DNA from: Cryphonectria parasitica EP155
Lineage: Eukaryota > Ascomycota > Sordariomycetes > Diaporthales > Cryphonectriaceae
Direction of reading: 5' to 3'
NCBI RefSeq assembly: GCF_011745365.1
Contig: NW_024468911.1
Coordinates: 4,830,759-4,894,758 of the forward strand
DNA: 64,000 nt
Below the pieces are notes generated by a model. It had not been told where the DNA came from. It made no database searches and saw only the letters and a list, made by a program, of their open reading frames with translations. The translations under genes and the position numbers were made by a program. This document shows, piece after piece, positions 47,561-59,482 of this stretch (the first letter of the stretch is position 1; the number at the start of each line of letters is the position of its first letter).

Positions 47561-50299
47561 TAAAAAAAAATTGCAGAGCCTTTACCAGTTATTATTGCAC
47601 AACCTTGGCAAACCCATCAATCAGGTTTCAGAAAGGAGCTGCCTTGCTGCCCTAGAGTAGAAGTAGCGCTGCTGCGGCACAGGGAAGAGCCCTGCTCAAG
47701 AATATCAATACTCAAGGTGGTGCCTCTCGTCAGGGGGCACCCACCACCTGGTCCACCTGGTACTACTATGATGCCTTAGTTGCATACTATAGCGCGCATA
47801 ATACAGCAAAGTACTAGTAACCATAACAACACAAAGGAAACGGGGCCCCTCTCGCCCCGTCAATTGAATCTGGCAATGCCTTTGGTACCTTAGGTTAGCG
47901 CCGGTAGCCGGAAGAGAAGCCGACTTGCAGGTTGTCACAGAAGGTTTACAGAGGACTGCACTGGATCAAAGTCTGGGCTGTGTGGTCCCAACTGTTTTGG
48001 TGGGCCTAAAGGGCGCCTGCGCTTGGTGCTTAAAGTGCAAGTGCTCGTGCTGCTGGTTGTTGGTACCTGGGTAAGTACTGCGTGTGGTACGTGCCTGGTG
48101 CTGGCCCCAGGTCAAGGCCCCTCAAAATTCTCGCGCAGCCTTATCGCTTACCTCTTTTAGTACTACTATGCATGTTTGGCACAACCCCATGGTTGTACCA
48201 TAGTACCATGTGTGGTATTGACTATGGGACCTGCTTCTGTAACTAGACGGACTCGGGCGCGTAATGCAGTATCAGGGATAAATCAGGAACGTGCCTGGCT
48301 AAAAAAGGGTTTGAGAACCCTGGTCCCTCCCTTCTGCGTCTGAATTTCCTTATCGTCGACCAGGCCCTCCCACGCCCCTCACCTTCCTTCGATTATTGCA
48401 TAGCTAAAGCATGCATCCCGATCCCTTTCTGCAGTGTAAATTGCTAATCCCCACACCGCGGATTGACGACATGGTCACCGCATCATGTGCCAGGTCATGC
48501 TTTTTCCCAGCAGGTCACCCGACACTACACAGGATTTGCTCGCAGCCTATCCTCCCAGGAAAACAGATACGCCTTGCCAGCCTCGGGGCATTATTGTCTG
48601 ACGGCCCCTGTCAGCGCTGAGCCTGACGATCCCTCATCCGAGTCTTTTCTTTTCTTTTTGGTTTTTTATTTTCGCTCAAGACATATCGTTGTCCCTTCCC
48701 TCTAAAGTAATGTCATCTCCTTCGCTCCCCGTTCCCACCCTGGTCGCTTCGAAAACCCCAACCCTTCCCTCCTGAGGTGACAATAAGCGACAGCGACCAG
48801 GCCCAGGAGTGCCAGGGTCGAGGCCCCCAGCGGCCGTTCTTGCGGTGGGTTACATAGTAAGATCCGGGCAGGGGAGGCCAGCCCTCAGACGAATGCGACT
48901 ATGACTTGCAGCAAACGAGCTGCCCTGTGCCTGCTGGTGCCCTGTGCACTGAAAAAAATACTGGGGCCACCCACTGAACTTCTAGGCTACTGGACCACTG
49001 GGCACGAACCCTACTATGGCATCTGCGATGTAGTACTATGGATTACAGCATACCTCATCCCTCCTCACTCCTCAAACCTCAGCCCAGCCTAGCCCGGCCT
49101 CCCTATCCGAAATCACCCTTGTAACCATGTTGTATCGCATCATTTTTATCCCCCCTCCCCACCCTCCTTTCTTTCTCAGTCAGGCCTGTCTACGTATTCC
49201 CTGCATGGCTTCTGAGGCTTTAGTCTTGATCAGATCAGGCCACATGTCTGGATAGTACAGTCTTTCTCCTAAGGGCTGGCCGAACGGTTCGTTTCCCCGA
49301 CTGCTGATCACCAACCTCCACCAATCCCCCCTCCCTGTGCAGCCCCTTGTTCTCGCCCTCGCCATTGCCCTTCCGCTATAAAGTACATAACATGAAATCA
49401 CCGCTGCGTTCGCCTGTTGGTTGCCGAAACCCCGTTGTGATCAACAGGAGAAGGCGTCGCCCCCTGGTCCACGCACTATTCTTTCAAAAAAAAGATGACG
49501 TCTCCTTAGGAACAGGCTTCTTGCTAGTTGCTGAACGCTATGTGCTATGTATAGGGAGGGTGTGCTGCCATAGTTACCATGCAGCAGTAGGACTTTGTCT
49601 TCCCACCCCCTCCCCCTCCCCCTCCTCTGTGCCCCCCTCCTTCTCGCTTCTCCCTGTAGTTGTACTAGCATGTACCTGTCTGCCTGTATAGTTAGTCCCC
49701 ACTCAGTTGCGGCATTGCAATGCTACTACCAGTACCTGACAGGACTCGAGACAGCTGCCAGCCGTTGCTTGCCACGCTGCCACGTTCTCAGGGGCTAAGG
49801 GGGCAGAGCCGAATGGCTGGGACCATCTGAACCGGTCCCGCCCCCGGACACTCTTCTGGCACACCTCGATCGTAACCCTGGGGGGCCCTCCTCTATCTTG
49901 GCTAACCCCTCCCCCCCCCCCTGGACTGCAGCTCGCCTTACGGGACTCGCCTGTCAGACTTGATTTGCCCCCCCCCCCTTCTCTCCTTGGGGAAGTGGCG
50001 CGAGCTACTGCTTTTGAGGGGCCACCCGAAGATCGAAGAGGACCCCCCGGGGGGAACGAGAATGGGAATGGAAGGAAAGAAAAGAAGGAAAAAAAGGGCC
50101 GGGTGTCTGTCCTCCTTTAGTTGTTCTTGGCAGTTAGCCAGCTCCGATGATCCGAGGCCGAAGAGCGCCCGGATTTGAACTTGTGTTTCAAGAAAGCCAA
50201 CTAATACGTGCCAACAGCATAGTGCTTGCTGTTATGTATGGAGCAACAATATTATACAGGACACACACCAGGTGGACCGAGCCTGGTTCCTCTGCAAAC

Positions 50300-50372
<73 letters not shown>

Positions 50373-51240
50373 GTCTGAGATGTTGTTGGGTATTGCCTCT
50401 CATGGACTGCTCATAGGACAACCACATCGAGACCTCGATATTCCTCCTCCCCCTTTCACCTGTCCCGTGCCACCCTTCACCCCTTCACCCACATCCGTGG
50501 TTGCCTGTGCTGTGCCGCTCACCGAAAAAGAGCGCCTTGGTGCAGACCGCCAGAAGAGGTCTGGAAGGTTTCGGCAACAGAGCTGGTTCCGGTTAGGTAA
50601 GATACATACACACCGTTCAGTTTCTCGTCGAGATCTCGCACGGGTACAATGGTGCATGGGCACGGCCAACTGCTTGGGGTGCCCGAGATCGACCAATCCT
50701 AGGGTTGGCTGGGGAGGACGAGGCGTCCTACTGGGTGCTTGCTGCTTGCTGAGTAAATGCTGTCGCGTCATCTGTCGTGGTATTGCTCGTTATTAACCCT
50801 GTGGCCTTGTTATTGTGATTGACTCGAGGCAACAGGGCAGCGTACCATCGTGGCAAAGCTTGTTGCTCAGGTTGGTAATTTGCGTAGAAAGAAAAAGCAA
50901 AAGAGGGAAAGAGAAAAAGGCCATGCAATCTTACACACGTACACAAGCATACATAGCTTCCAAGAAACCCTCATCAGTCCTCCAACTCATACTGGGTAGC
51001 AGTGGTACTAGCTCAGCGATGGCAACCCCATCTACGTATCGCCAACCCGGGGAGACGAGCCGGTAAGACTTATCCAGCTCAATATCGGGGAAGCGTGCCG
51101 GAATTCGCCTCTCGCCCTTTCCACATTTTCTTCTCTTTCCAATTTTTTTTTTCTTTTCCCAAGCCTTTACTCATTTAATCCTTTTCATTCTCTCTTCTTT
51201 TTACGTCATCATCGCACCTGTAAATTTGGCGGGTTCGGGA
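47561..51240. other. Gene-poor stretch, middle part
   Basis: No gene seen. It contains short words of the type GTACTAC/TACCATAGTACCATG repeated around 47755-47825 and 48156-48230. C-rich pyrimidine runs occur at 49600-49640, 49910-49921 and 49968-49978, and there is a compound CT/CA microsatellite at 50304-50372. Confidence 0.5.
50304..50372 (+). repeat. Compound TC/CA microsatellite
   Basis: About 27 TC units followed directly by about 8 CA units. No gene is nearby. Confidence 0.9.
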
Positions 51241-54200
51241 GTGTTTGAGTTGCATGACCATGTCAAGGTTTCAAAGCGAGGAACTTTGTCTTCTTGATGG
51301 CTGCTTAGCTTGCTGCATAAGCGCCGTTGATTTGCTGCAGGGCTATTTCTTTCGGTGTTTTTTGGTGGTGATTTTTCTTCTTCAAGTACCCATGTACTAT
51401 TTTATGGTATGTACTATGTATGGTATGGTGCAGTGGTAGTTGGGAAGGTTCAAGTGCCAGAATGCCTCCTTCCTCTTCCAGCTGCGATGGTACACAGTAG
51501 ACCGAGATCCTTTTCCCCCACGTGACTTCCTTTTTGCAACGACTGCACTGGCAAACTCTCCTTCCTTTCCACAGACGTCACGTCTCCTGGTCTTCCGAGC
51601 GCCGTCATATTTGACCAAGGGGTCTCCGCACCCTCAATTTGGTGGCTGGTACGGCTGATCCCAGTATCAGAGCGGATGCAGAGTTCCTTCGGTGAGTCCG
51701 TTTGTACTGAGTGAGCGGTAATCTTCTGAGGCGAGCGCATGGATCTGTTGATGCTGACCTCTCTCTACGGATCTAGGCTTCTCCCCATTGATTGCATCCG
51801 AGTCGAGGCCAGTTGCAGGAGATACGGGAGCCTGGGTGACTGCATGCGATGGGATATCCCAGCACCCAATTGCGTGGAAACGGGTACCACATCCGCCCAA
51901 ACTCTGACGGGACACGGCCCGGCTTGAGGTATCGCAATGCGACGGGGTACCTCACCCTTCAAGCTGAGGGGTGGTAGGACAGGTCGTGGGACTGCATCAC
52001 GCGTTGCTTCGTCCGACAGTCTCGTTCCTGGAGGCTGGGCTTCTCGGGCGGAATCGGCGGCCAGAGGATGACGAAGCTGTCTAGAGGACATCTTTCTCAG
52101 GGACCGGGCCTGACTTGTCATCTTTGTTTGCAGCCGGTGAACAAAGGTCTCGCCCACTCAGCCACTTACATGGCTTTCCAACAGCCATCGACACCCTCCC
52201 AATCCGCTCGCTTGCAGACTGATTCGGCGGCAACCATGGCTCGCGACGCGCCACGATGTTCATCATGTGCTCACATGCCCGGTCGTGGGCTCTTTCATTT
52301 CTTCTGCCGACCCTGATGACCCCTTCTGCACGTGGTGGAACGTGTTGTCAGCAGATCAACACAACGCATCAGGTTGCTATCGTTACTCATGAAGTATCAT
52401 GCCAAGGCCCCCTGGTGTCCTACCGTTGCACCCAAGCTGTTGGTTCGGCTGTGCCACGGTCTTTGTCGATCTGCTCTACGGTTGGCTTCCAACAACCTGT
52501 CACCTGCTGACTCACTGCAGCTGGTCCGAGTGTATACCAGGGGCACTTGCATCTGGACCAGCGTAACGCAGGCACTCCAAGTGGATACATCCCCGTTATG
52601 AGGCTTGCTGCTCTTCGGCCACGCTTTACACTCGACATGGTGCGGGCCCCTTGCCAGGCGTTCGCCCTCCGAGTGCTCCGGCACGACCTCGTGCCCTTTG
52701 CAAGCTGCAATCTTCGGTCAATCTCCGGTTTGTCTTCACACCCTCGGTTCCGTCCAGAGGTTCATAGTCATCCTTGGCAGACGGAACTCGCCGGTTTATA
52801 CCCTGGGGACGTTTCATTGCCATCAGTGATGTAACCTGGACCGGTCAGCTGGGGGGACAGGCAGAGACTGGCACAGCAATCAGAGTACTACACACTCTGT
52901 TGTTTCCTTCCCACGCGTCCATTGGGAAGACTCGCCTGAGAGCAAAGCAGCACAAGAGTCTTGAACCCTGGACCAGCTCATCATCCACAGTGCCTCGTCT
53001 GCCGTGGGGGCCATGGTATGGTAACCATACTGCAGCAGATGATCAGTCATCAGACCTCAATATACGACGCAGTGAGATGGGGGCATCCCCTAGTCATCGG
53101 AATTTACCAGAGTGGGATTCGCCAGCTTACTGGACAGTGCTTCAGACCAGGGGGACAAGTTACCTGTTGGTTCTCGCAACCTTGCACCAGGCGGGGCCGC
53201 AACCCATGCTGCTGTGGCAGCACAGGCTCATGGCCCCCCTGGGGCAGGCAACCGCGGGAATTGAAAGGCCGTCATCTTCACCGACTATAGTTGCCCTATA
53301 ACGACTACTGCGGTCATCTGCATGGCTCGCGTCACAACTATTGACGACGTGATCTACCCGAGGGCGTGGTAGGCATCATGGTCCGACGACAGCCGGAGGA
53401 GAAAGGCGACCTCCATTGCGAGACTCCAGATTAGCTGATCTCGCCTAGAGCCCGCAAATCTTGGTCTAACCACCTCGTCATTCGAATGGTCGCAATCTCA
53501 CATACGCACACATACTCACACAAGCGAGGCGCCGCGTTCCACACGAGGCATTGCCGCCATCCAGAAAACCATGTATAGCAAAGTGCATATCTGACCGCCA
53601 GTCATCCGAGTGGAGCCGCGTATGATTTGATTCATTTGTTGTTTTCAAAAACTCACTGGGGTCTCTCGCTTACAAAGTCGATTGGAGTCTTTGACCGGGA
53701 TATCGACACAAACCCGGCTAGCAACATCAATGGAGATCCTCTGGCTGTCTCTACACATCTGGATCGAGCCCTTTTTGGGGAGACTGGGTTTACTGACGAG
53801 CATTGGGCTCTCTGTTCGCCGGTTTGCTGCATGCTGCGGGATGGTATTGACTTGGGGAAGAACCCGACCCAAAACCATCCAGACGACACATTTCGGTTGC
53901 TTTAGCGTCCCAACGTCGATCTGACTGCATATCATGAGCCAAAAGGCCTGATCCATGCCAGGGCGCGCCCCAGCCGCTATGCGCAGTGGGTAAAATCGGA
54001 GCGGTGCTCAACCGGGTCCACGTCGAAGCACGTTTACATCAGCGCTATGCGGCACCAACCTAGGTCAGCGAGTGGGGGACTGCTTGCCGTGCACGACCTG
54101 AGCTGTCGTAAGAGGTCGGACGGCGTCTATGGGGTGGTGCTGGAGGCACCTGACCGGATCGGCTGTCCTAGCGGGTTTAGCCATGCATGTCTCCCTGTGG

Positions 54201-55625
54201 ATGTAATGCGGCCTGTTGCCCGAAATGAGGTTGCAACACATACCCAAATGCGCTCGGTGCAGTAGCTCGCAGGCTCACTCCCCGCCTCCTGGAGCACTGT
54301 TGCATGCCGGCTTGCAAGAGAGATCGATCCATCCTTCAGCCCTAGTGGGGAAAGACGACGGCCAGACCTCGTGGGTGAATCCTCTGTGACGCGCCCGCTC
54401 GTCACCCATGTCAACGATAGACTTGTACCTTTTGTGTATTGTCCAGCAACCACCGCATGTGCACCCAGATACAACAGCAGCACGCATTAGCATGGGCTAA
54501 GAAAGATCCCATCTCGACCACCTCCACATGCTGGGAGTGGTACATCCACAACTCTCAATCTTGAGACCTAAGAGGTGCGTGTGGTCTCCACCTTGCACAG
54601 GTGCTCCTCAAAAACAAACAAAATGGTAAACGAATAGGGGGCTCACCCGAGAGATTCCGTTTGACAAGATTGAGGGGTGGCCTGACGCCCACACCCTGAC
54701 CGCCAGCGGACAGAAGGGGCATTGATGCGTACGTAAGTCAAGTTGTGCAACGGTTGTGTAATGTATCATCAAGCACCGGGCAGCTACCCGAAATAGGCTC
54801 GCCGGGGTGAGAGCTTTCCAGGGCCACCTTAACCAGATCGTCGGGGCTCTCGACCCTCTGTGCCGCCGCTGCCGGCACGAGGTCTTCCTCCATCCCCGCG
54901 ATATCACATTTTCCGGGGGTTAGCTTATGGAACGAGATGATATCTCCCTCACCGGTCTCCGCTTTGAGGTTAACCGGTGGTGCAAGTATGGGCAGTCCCC
55001 ACTATATCAAGTTGTGCAAACCAAGGCACCCTCGAGTTCTCGTTCGACAATAACACGAGCAGAGCCTCAAATCGGCGACTTATCACTTGTCTTGGCACAT
55101 GATTTTCGATGATGTCCCCTTTGGGAGACGAAAGCGTCAGGCACGTCGTCCAGTACATTTTCGTCCGGGGAGGGGTGGGTACAAAGACCCTAACCCTATG
55201 AGGATGCAGATGCTTGAGGATGTACCATAGTACGTACCGGAGTACGTAGGCTTCGAAATCGACGAGGAGGAGCCCTGGCCCCGCCGGCCTCGGAAGTAAC
55301 CCCGACGTCGTGGCCCAAATTCTTCCAGGCCTTGGTCAACGACGACTTGGACCACGCACCACACCGGCCTTTTTACCGTCAGCAGACACTCCTCTGACCG
55401 GTTGAGTAGGACCTCACGTCGACGACAGAGGATTCGAGTTCATACCAACTTTCACCAGCTCTGCAGGTTCCAGTCTGCCTCTAGGTCTTGGGAGAAAACC
55501 GACCGTTAGCATCCGACCCTGTAATTCAATTCCAGCTCCCTCCGAGACCGACCAGCACCGTCACAAATACACCTCGGCGCATTTATTTATACATATATAA
55601 AGACAAGCACACACACGCATACAAG
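51241..55625. other. Gene-poor stretch, last part
   Basis: No conserved gene is identifiable. Several short frames have coding-like composition: 52256-52510 (plus, 84 codons, cysteine-rich), 53627-53905 (plus, 92 codons) and 55001-54738 (minus, 87 codons, no initiating ATG at its beginning). They could be decayed gene fragments or chance. The last 400 bp before 55626 is the CCDC124 promoter, with one ACCCTAACCCTA motif at 55187-55198. Confidence 0.45.
55187..55198 (+). promoter_or_regulatory. Telomere-repeat-like ACCCTAACCCTA motif
   Basis: Two CCCTAA units 428 bp upstream of the CCDC124 start codon. Confidence 0.4.
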
Positions 55626-56668
55626 ATGGGAAAGAAAGGCGGCGCGGGAGAGAACAGTAAAAAGGCCCAGGGCCAGGCGCGAAAGGCGGATGCGGCTGCC
55701 AGCAAGGCGGCTGCCGAAGACGCGAAGAAGTCTGCGGCCGAGGCTGCAGAATGGGAGAAGGGTGCAAAGAAGGGGAATGCGAAGAAGTGAGCCTAAGCAT
55801 TATTCCTTGTATTTCTTTTCTCCCCCACAATCCTTGTTTCATCTAGTCTTTTCCTTTATTTTCTTCTTCCCTGGTCATTGCAGACGGTGCATGGTGAACA
55901 AACAAAGGGCCGCTCGCTGGTCGGGCGTGCCGTTCCCTGCCAATGCCCTGGTCTTTTGGGCCCCGGGGCCCCTGGACTGGTCGGCACTTGCTGCGTGGCA
56001 TGCACGTTGGGCCGGCCAGGCCATGATCGGGTGTGGGGCAAGCCCATCTACTTTGTGATGGAGATATGTTGTTGGCCGAGCGTGTGGGAGGGTTGAGTTG
56101 CTTTCTGACGTGCAGGTCCAGCTGACTTGTCCGCTCCATGTGCAGGGAGAATGCTGAAGAGAAGAAGGCGGAGGCCGCCCGCAAGAAGGCTGAGCGGGAG
56201 GCCCTCCTCGCCGAGGAGGAAAAGAACACCCCGGGCCGGTCGGCTCCCAAGAATGCAAAGAGCGCAGTCAAGAAGACTAAAGGTCTCGACCAGGCTCTTG
56301 GGCAGCTTGACAATGATGCGCCGCTCCCCACTCTGAACGCAAGTGGCATTGAGAATGCCATCGACGCGCTAGGCCTTACAGATTCGAAGCCCTCATTGAA
56401 GATCGACCGGCACCCGGAAAGGCGGCAGTGGAAGTATGATGAGTGGAAGCTCCGCCGACTAAAGGAAATGGAGGCGAACGACCCCGACTGGGAGCAGAAG
56501 AAGAAATACCGGAATGCTCTCAGCGAGAGTCTCTGGAAGGAGTGGAAGAATTCCCCCGAGAACCCCACGAACCAGGTACATGCCGCGTACAATTCGACCC
56601 AGGAGGACATTGCGCAGATTCGGGCTCAGATGAGCAAAGACACTGAGAAGAGGCTGGCCTCGAAGTGA
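55626..56668 (+). CDS. CCDC124: CCDC124 / Lso2-family ribosome-binding protein
   Basis: Members of this family bind the intersubunit space of vacant 80S ribosomes and help them recover after starvation. Two exons (55626-55786 and 56146-56668) give 227 aa; the intron is 359 nt with GTGAGC donor, GCTGAC branch point and GCAG acceptor. The N-terminus MGKKGGAGENSKKAQGQARKAD is the family signature. It is followed by a long K/E/A-rich helix (to about residue 85), a linker KGLDQALGQL and LNASGIENAIDALGL. The C-terminal domain begins KIDRHPERRQWKYDEW and includes NPTNQVHAAYNSTQ. The full-length form is longer than budding-yeast Lso2 (about 92 aa), which lacks the C-terminal domain. The ATG lies 20 or so bases after an AT-rich TATATAAA element. 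Confidence 0.92.
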
Positions 56669-57261
56669 GTCAGTGGCCACGCTGTACATACGAGCTGCAC
56701 CTCAGCTTGTCAGTGAGGAGCCTAGCATATCATCGCCACCGCAAGGGCATTCAGGCCGGCGATGATCTTTTCCAAAAAATTTGATGCTTGGGCTCCAATC
56801 AATCGAGTTTTGTTCATGACAAGTCAGGGCTATTAAGCTCGTACCCACGCATTATCACCAATACATGTATACTGCACCTTTCGGGACAGCGGGCGTTACC
56901 GTATCGATCTCGAGGTTGGCATCCAGCCCTTGCGACTTCGACAGGATAGCAATCACTGCCAGCCTCATCCTCCTGCACAGCCAGGCAAGGAGTAAACCCA
57001 TCACTCTAATGTTTAAAAGCCTGATTTCCCAACAGTTCTAACACACATATCCACCGGACCCCGCACCCGGAGTCCCTGCACCCAATAAGGCCCGGCCGTA
57101 TGGTTTGGTTGGGCAACTTGCGCCGTAAGGCAGCCGCAAGGCGCAGATGTATTGCCTAACGGCGAAGAATGGGGATCATGTCGTTCCCCTGCACCACACG
57201 TGCGTGAAGTTCTGCGGTGCTTGTCGATGACTCATTCCTTCCGCCTCAAACAAAGCACTGA
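56669..57261. other. Intergenic region between CCDC124 and the HET gene
   Basis: 593 bp between same-strand genes. No open frame or repeat of note is visible. It should contain the CCDC124 3' UTR and the HET gene promoter. Confidence 0.6.
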
Positions 57262-59482
57262 ATGGCATCCATGACCCTCTGCCAAATATGCCAGTCGATC
57301 TGCAACACACCCGTTGGGTGCCGTAAGCGGACGTCGCCGGCGCAGCACGGCTCTACCAGCCTTAAGGAATCTGTCGAGAGCCAATGTTTCATATGCGCCC
57401 AGGTATGGGACAGCCTCAGCAAGGAGCAGAAGGCTATCACTGCGCAGCCCACATTCATGGGGATCCAGTATGAGATCACGTTGAAGCGTGACTCGGTCGC
57501 AGAGCTTGGAGACAATGCAGTCATGGCAGGCCTCATGTGCGAGCCTGGAGATGATCTATATGAATGCGAGGATTACAAAGTAGTCGGTGGCTGGTGGAGG
57601 GGTGAGACGGGTCAATTCTCTATCTTGAACCCAGCAAGTACGTCGGGTTCCTATCCTTGAGGCAGGCTCACAAAAAAAGGACCCCATAGTCCTCCGCCAT
57701 CGCAGGCATGGCCTGAGAATATCCCTACTAACCCAACGACCAGAGTTCCCTGTCGACAAAGTCGTCGACCTGCCAGAGACAACAAATCATCCCAGTTGTT
57801 GGAACACGGTGGCAAAGTGGGTGGAGAACTGCCGCTCGAACCACAAGACTTGTCGCGACCTGCATCAGACAGGCTGGTTGCCCAAGAGACTCGTTGACCT
57901 CGAGAACTATGGGGACGGACAGGTCCGTGTTGTATTGTCGTCTGCTCTTCCGGGGAACCAGGATGTCCGGTACCTAGCACTCAGCCACTGCTGGGGTCGC
58001 ACGCCGTTTCTCGTTTTGGACGAGGGACACGAGGAACTGTTCGCCAATGGCGTTCTGGTTACTTCCCTGGCCCAGAACTTCCAGGACGCACTCTTTGCGA
58101 CGGGGAAGCTTGGTTTTCGGTACATCTGGATAGACTCTCTGTGTATCATCCAAGGATCCCGGGACGACTGGATGCAACAAGCACCACTGATGAACAAAGT
58201 GTACAGGAACGCCTCCCTGACTCTCTGTGCGACGGCGTCGCCCGATGCTCACGGGGGTTTCTTCTGCAACCGAGAACCAGCATTTGTGAGACCTCACCCG
58301 TTTACACTCCGGACAGAAGCCGAAGGCCTGGTCGAGGGCTTGTTAATCAAGTCAGATTTCTGGGAAACCGACATCAGACGGGCGCCATTGAACCAGAGGG
58401 CGTGGGTGGTCCAAGAGCGGCTTCTGGCCCCTCGGAGCCTATGTTTCGGCCAGAACCAGCTGTTCTGGGAGTGCCAGGAGCTGCAAGCCTGCGAAGTGTT
58501 CCCGAATGGGATCCCCAAGGAGTTTATCTCTGATATTCAGCACCCCGACACCATCGACGCAGTATCCATCAAGGCCTTCCGCAGGACCATCAGCTGGCTT
58601 GCAGATCCCACGATCGACAAGACCTACGCAGACCCGGAGCTGGACACCATGCGATGGTACGACAGCCCTTACCAGGTCTGGGACGAGATCCTCCAGCTCT
58701 ACTCCAGCTGCGCGCTTACACAAGGCGGCGATAAGTTAGTCGCCATATCAGGGATCGCAAAGGACCTGGCTGTGTACCTGGACGACGAGTACCTGGCAGG
58801 TCTGTGGCGGGCTAAGCTCGTCGACGGGCTGCTGTGGCGCGTCGAGAGGGACGAGATGACGGGGGCGTACATCCCAGCGAAGCGGCCGCAGCGATACCGG
58901 GCGCCCACGTGGAGCTGGGCCTCTGTCGACGCAATCCGGACCCGAGCACATACGGCTGTCTTTGGCGAGGTGCACGACGGGTACACTGAGCTTGTCGACG
59001 TCCACGTGGTGCCCAAGGGGAGCGACCCGACGGGCGAGCTCGACCATGCCTGCCTTCTCGCCCGAGGACACCTCGTGAGGACGCGACGTAAGCCCGTGGA
59101 TCCCAGAACCGCCCGCCATGACCTCTTTGGGACATTCTACCCGGACAGCTACGATGAGGTGACTGGGGACGAGTTCTACTGCCTGCCGTTGCGGGAGGAT
59201 CTGTGCGCCAAACTGCCGTCCCTCACCGGCCTGGTGCTGATGCCGTTCCGCGATTCGACTGTTACCGGCGAGGCGGCGGCGCAAGGGGCGGCGACCTCGA
59301 GCTGCAGCCGCTGCGCCGGTAAGATGCTCTTGGTCAGGATCGGGACGTTCGAAATCGCAAAGGGCGATCCGCTCCAAGCTCTGGGCCTGGTGAAGCCGGA
59401 CAACTGGGCCGAGTGTGGTCCCGAGGGCGTCCACTTGTGGTTTCTGCCGGATCACCCGGTGTCTGAGTTTGTGATTCTGTGA
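57262..59482 (+). CDS. HET-domain (heterokaryon incompatibility type) protein
   Basis: Two exons (57262-57637 and 57744-59482; intron GTACGT, CTAAC branch point, CCAG) give 704 aa. HET proteins act in fungal non-self recognition, and many trigger cell death when activated; the role of this one is not known. The N-terminus has paired cysteines (CQIC and CFIC), a common accompaniment. The HET domain begins near residue 202 with YLALSHCWG and contains RYIWIDSLCIIQGSRDDW and the MNKVYRNASLTLCAT block. Downstream are the usual LNQRAWVVQERLLAPRSLCFGQNQLFWEC and RAPTWSWASVDA motifs. No NACHT, ankyrin or WD repeats are attached, so this is a stand-alone HET protein. It ends at FVIL-stop without visible truncation and looks intact. 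Confidence 0.93.

Noticed and set aside
54738..55019. 13 bp direct repeat TCAAGTTGTGCAA as target-site duplication of an insertion
   Set aside because: A match of this length is expected by chance in a 14 kb region, and no element ends or terminal inverted repeats are visible.
41653..55625. RIP-degenerated transposon
   Set aside because: Base composition is balanced and there are no long TA-rich tracts or remnants of reverse transcriptase, integrase or transposase that I can recognise.
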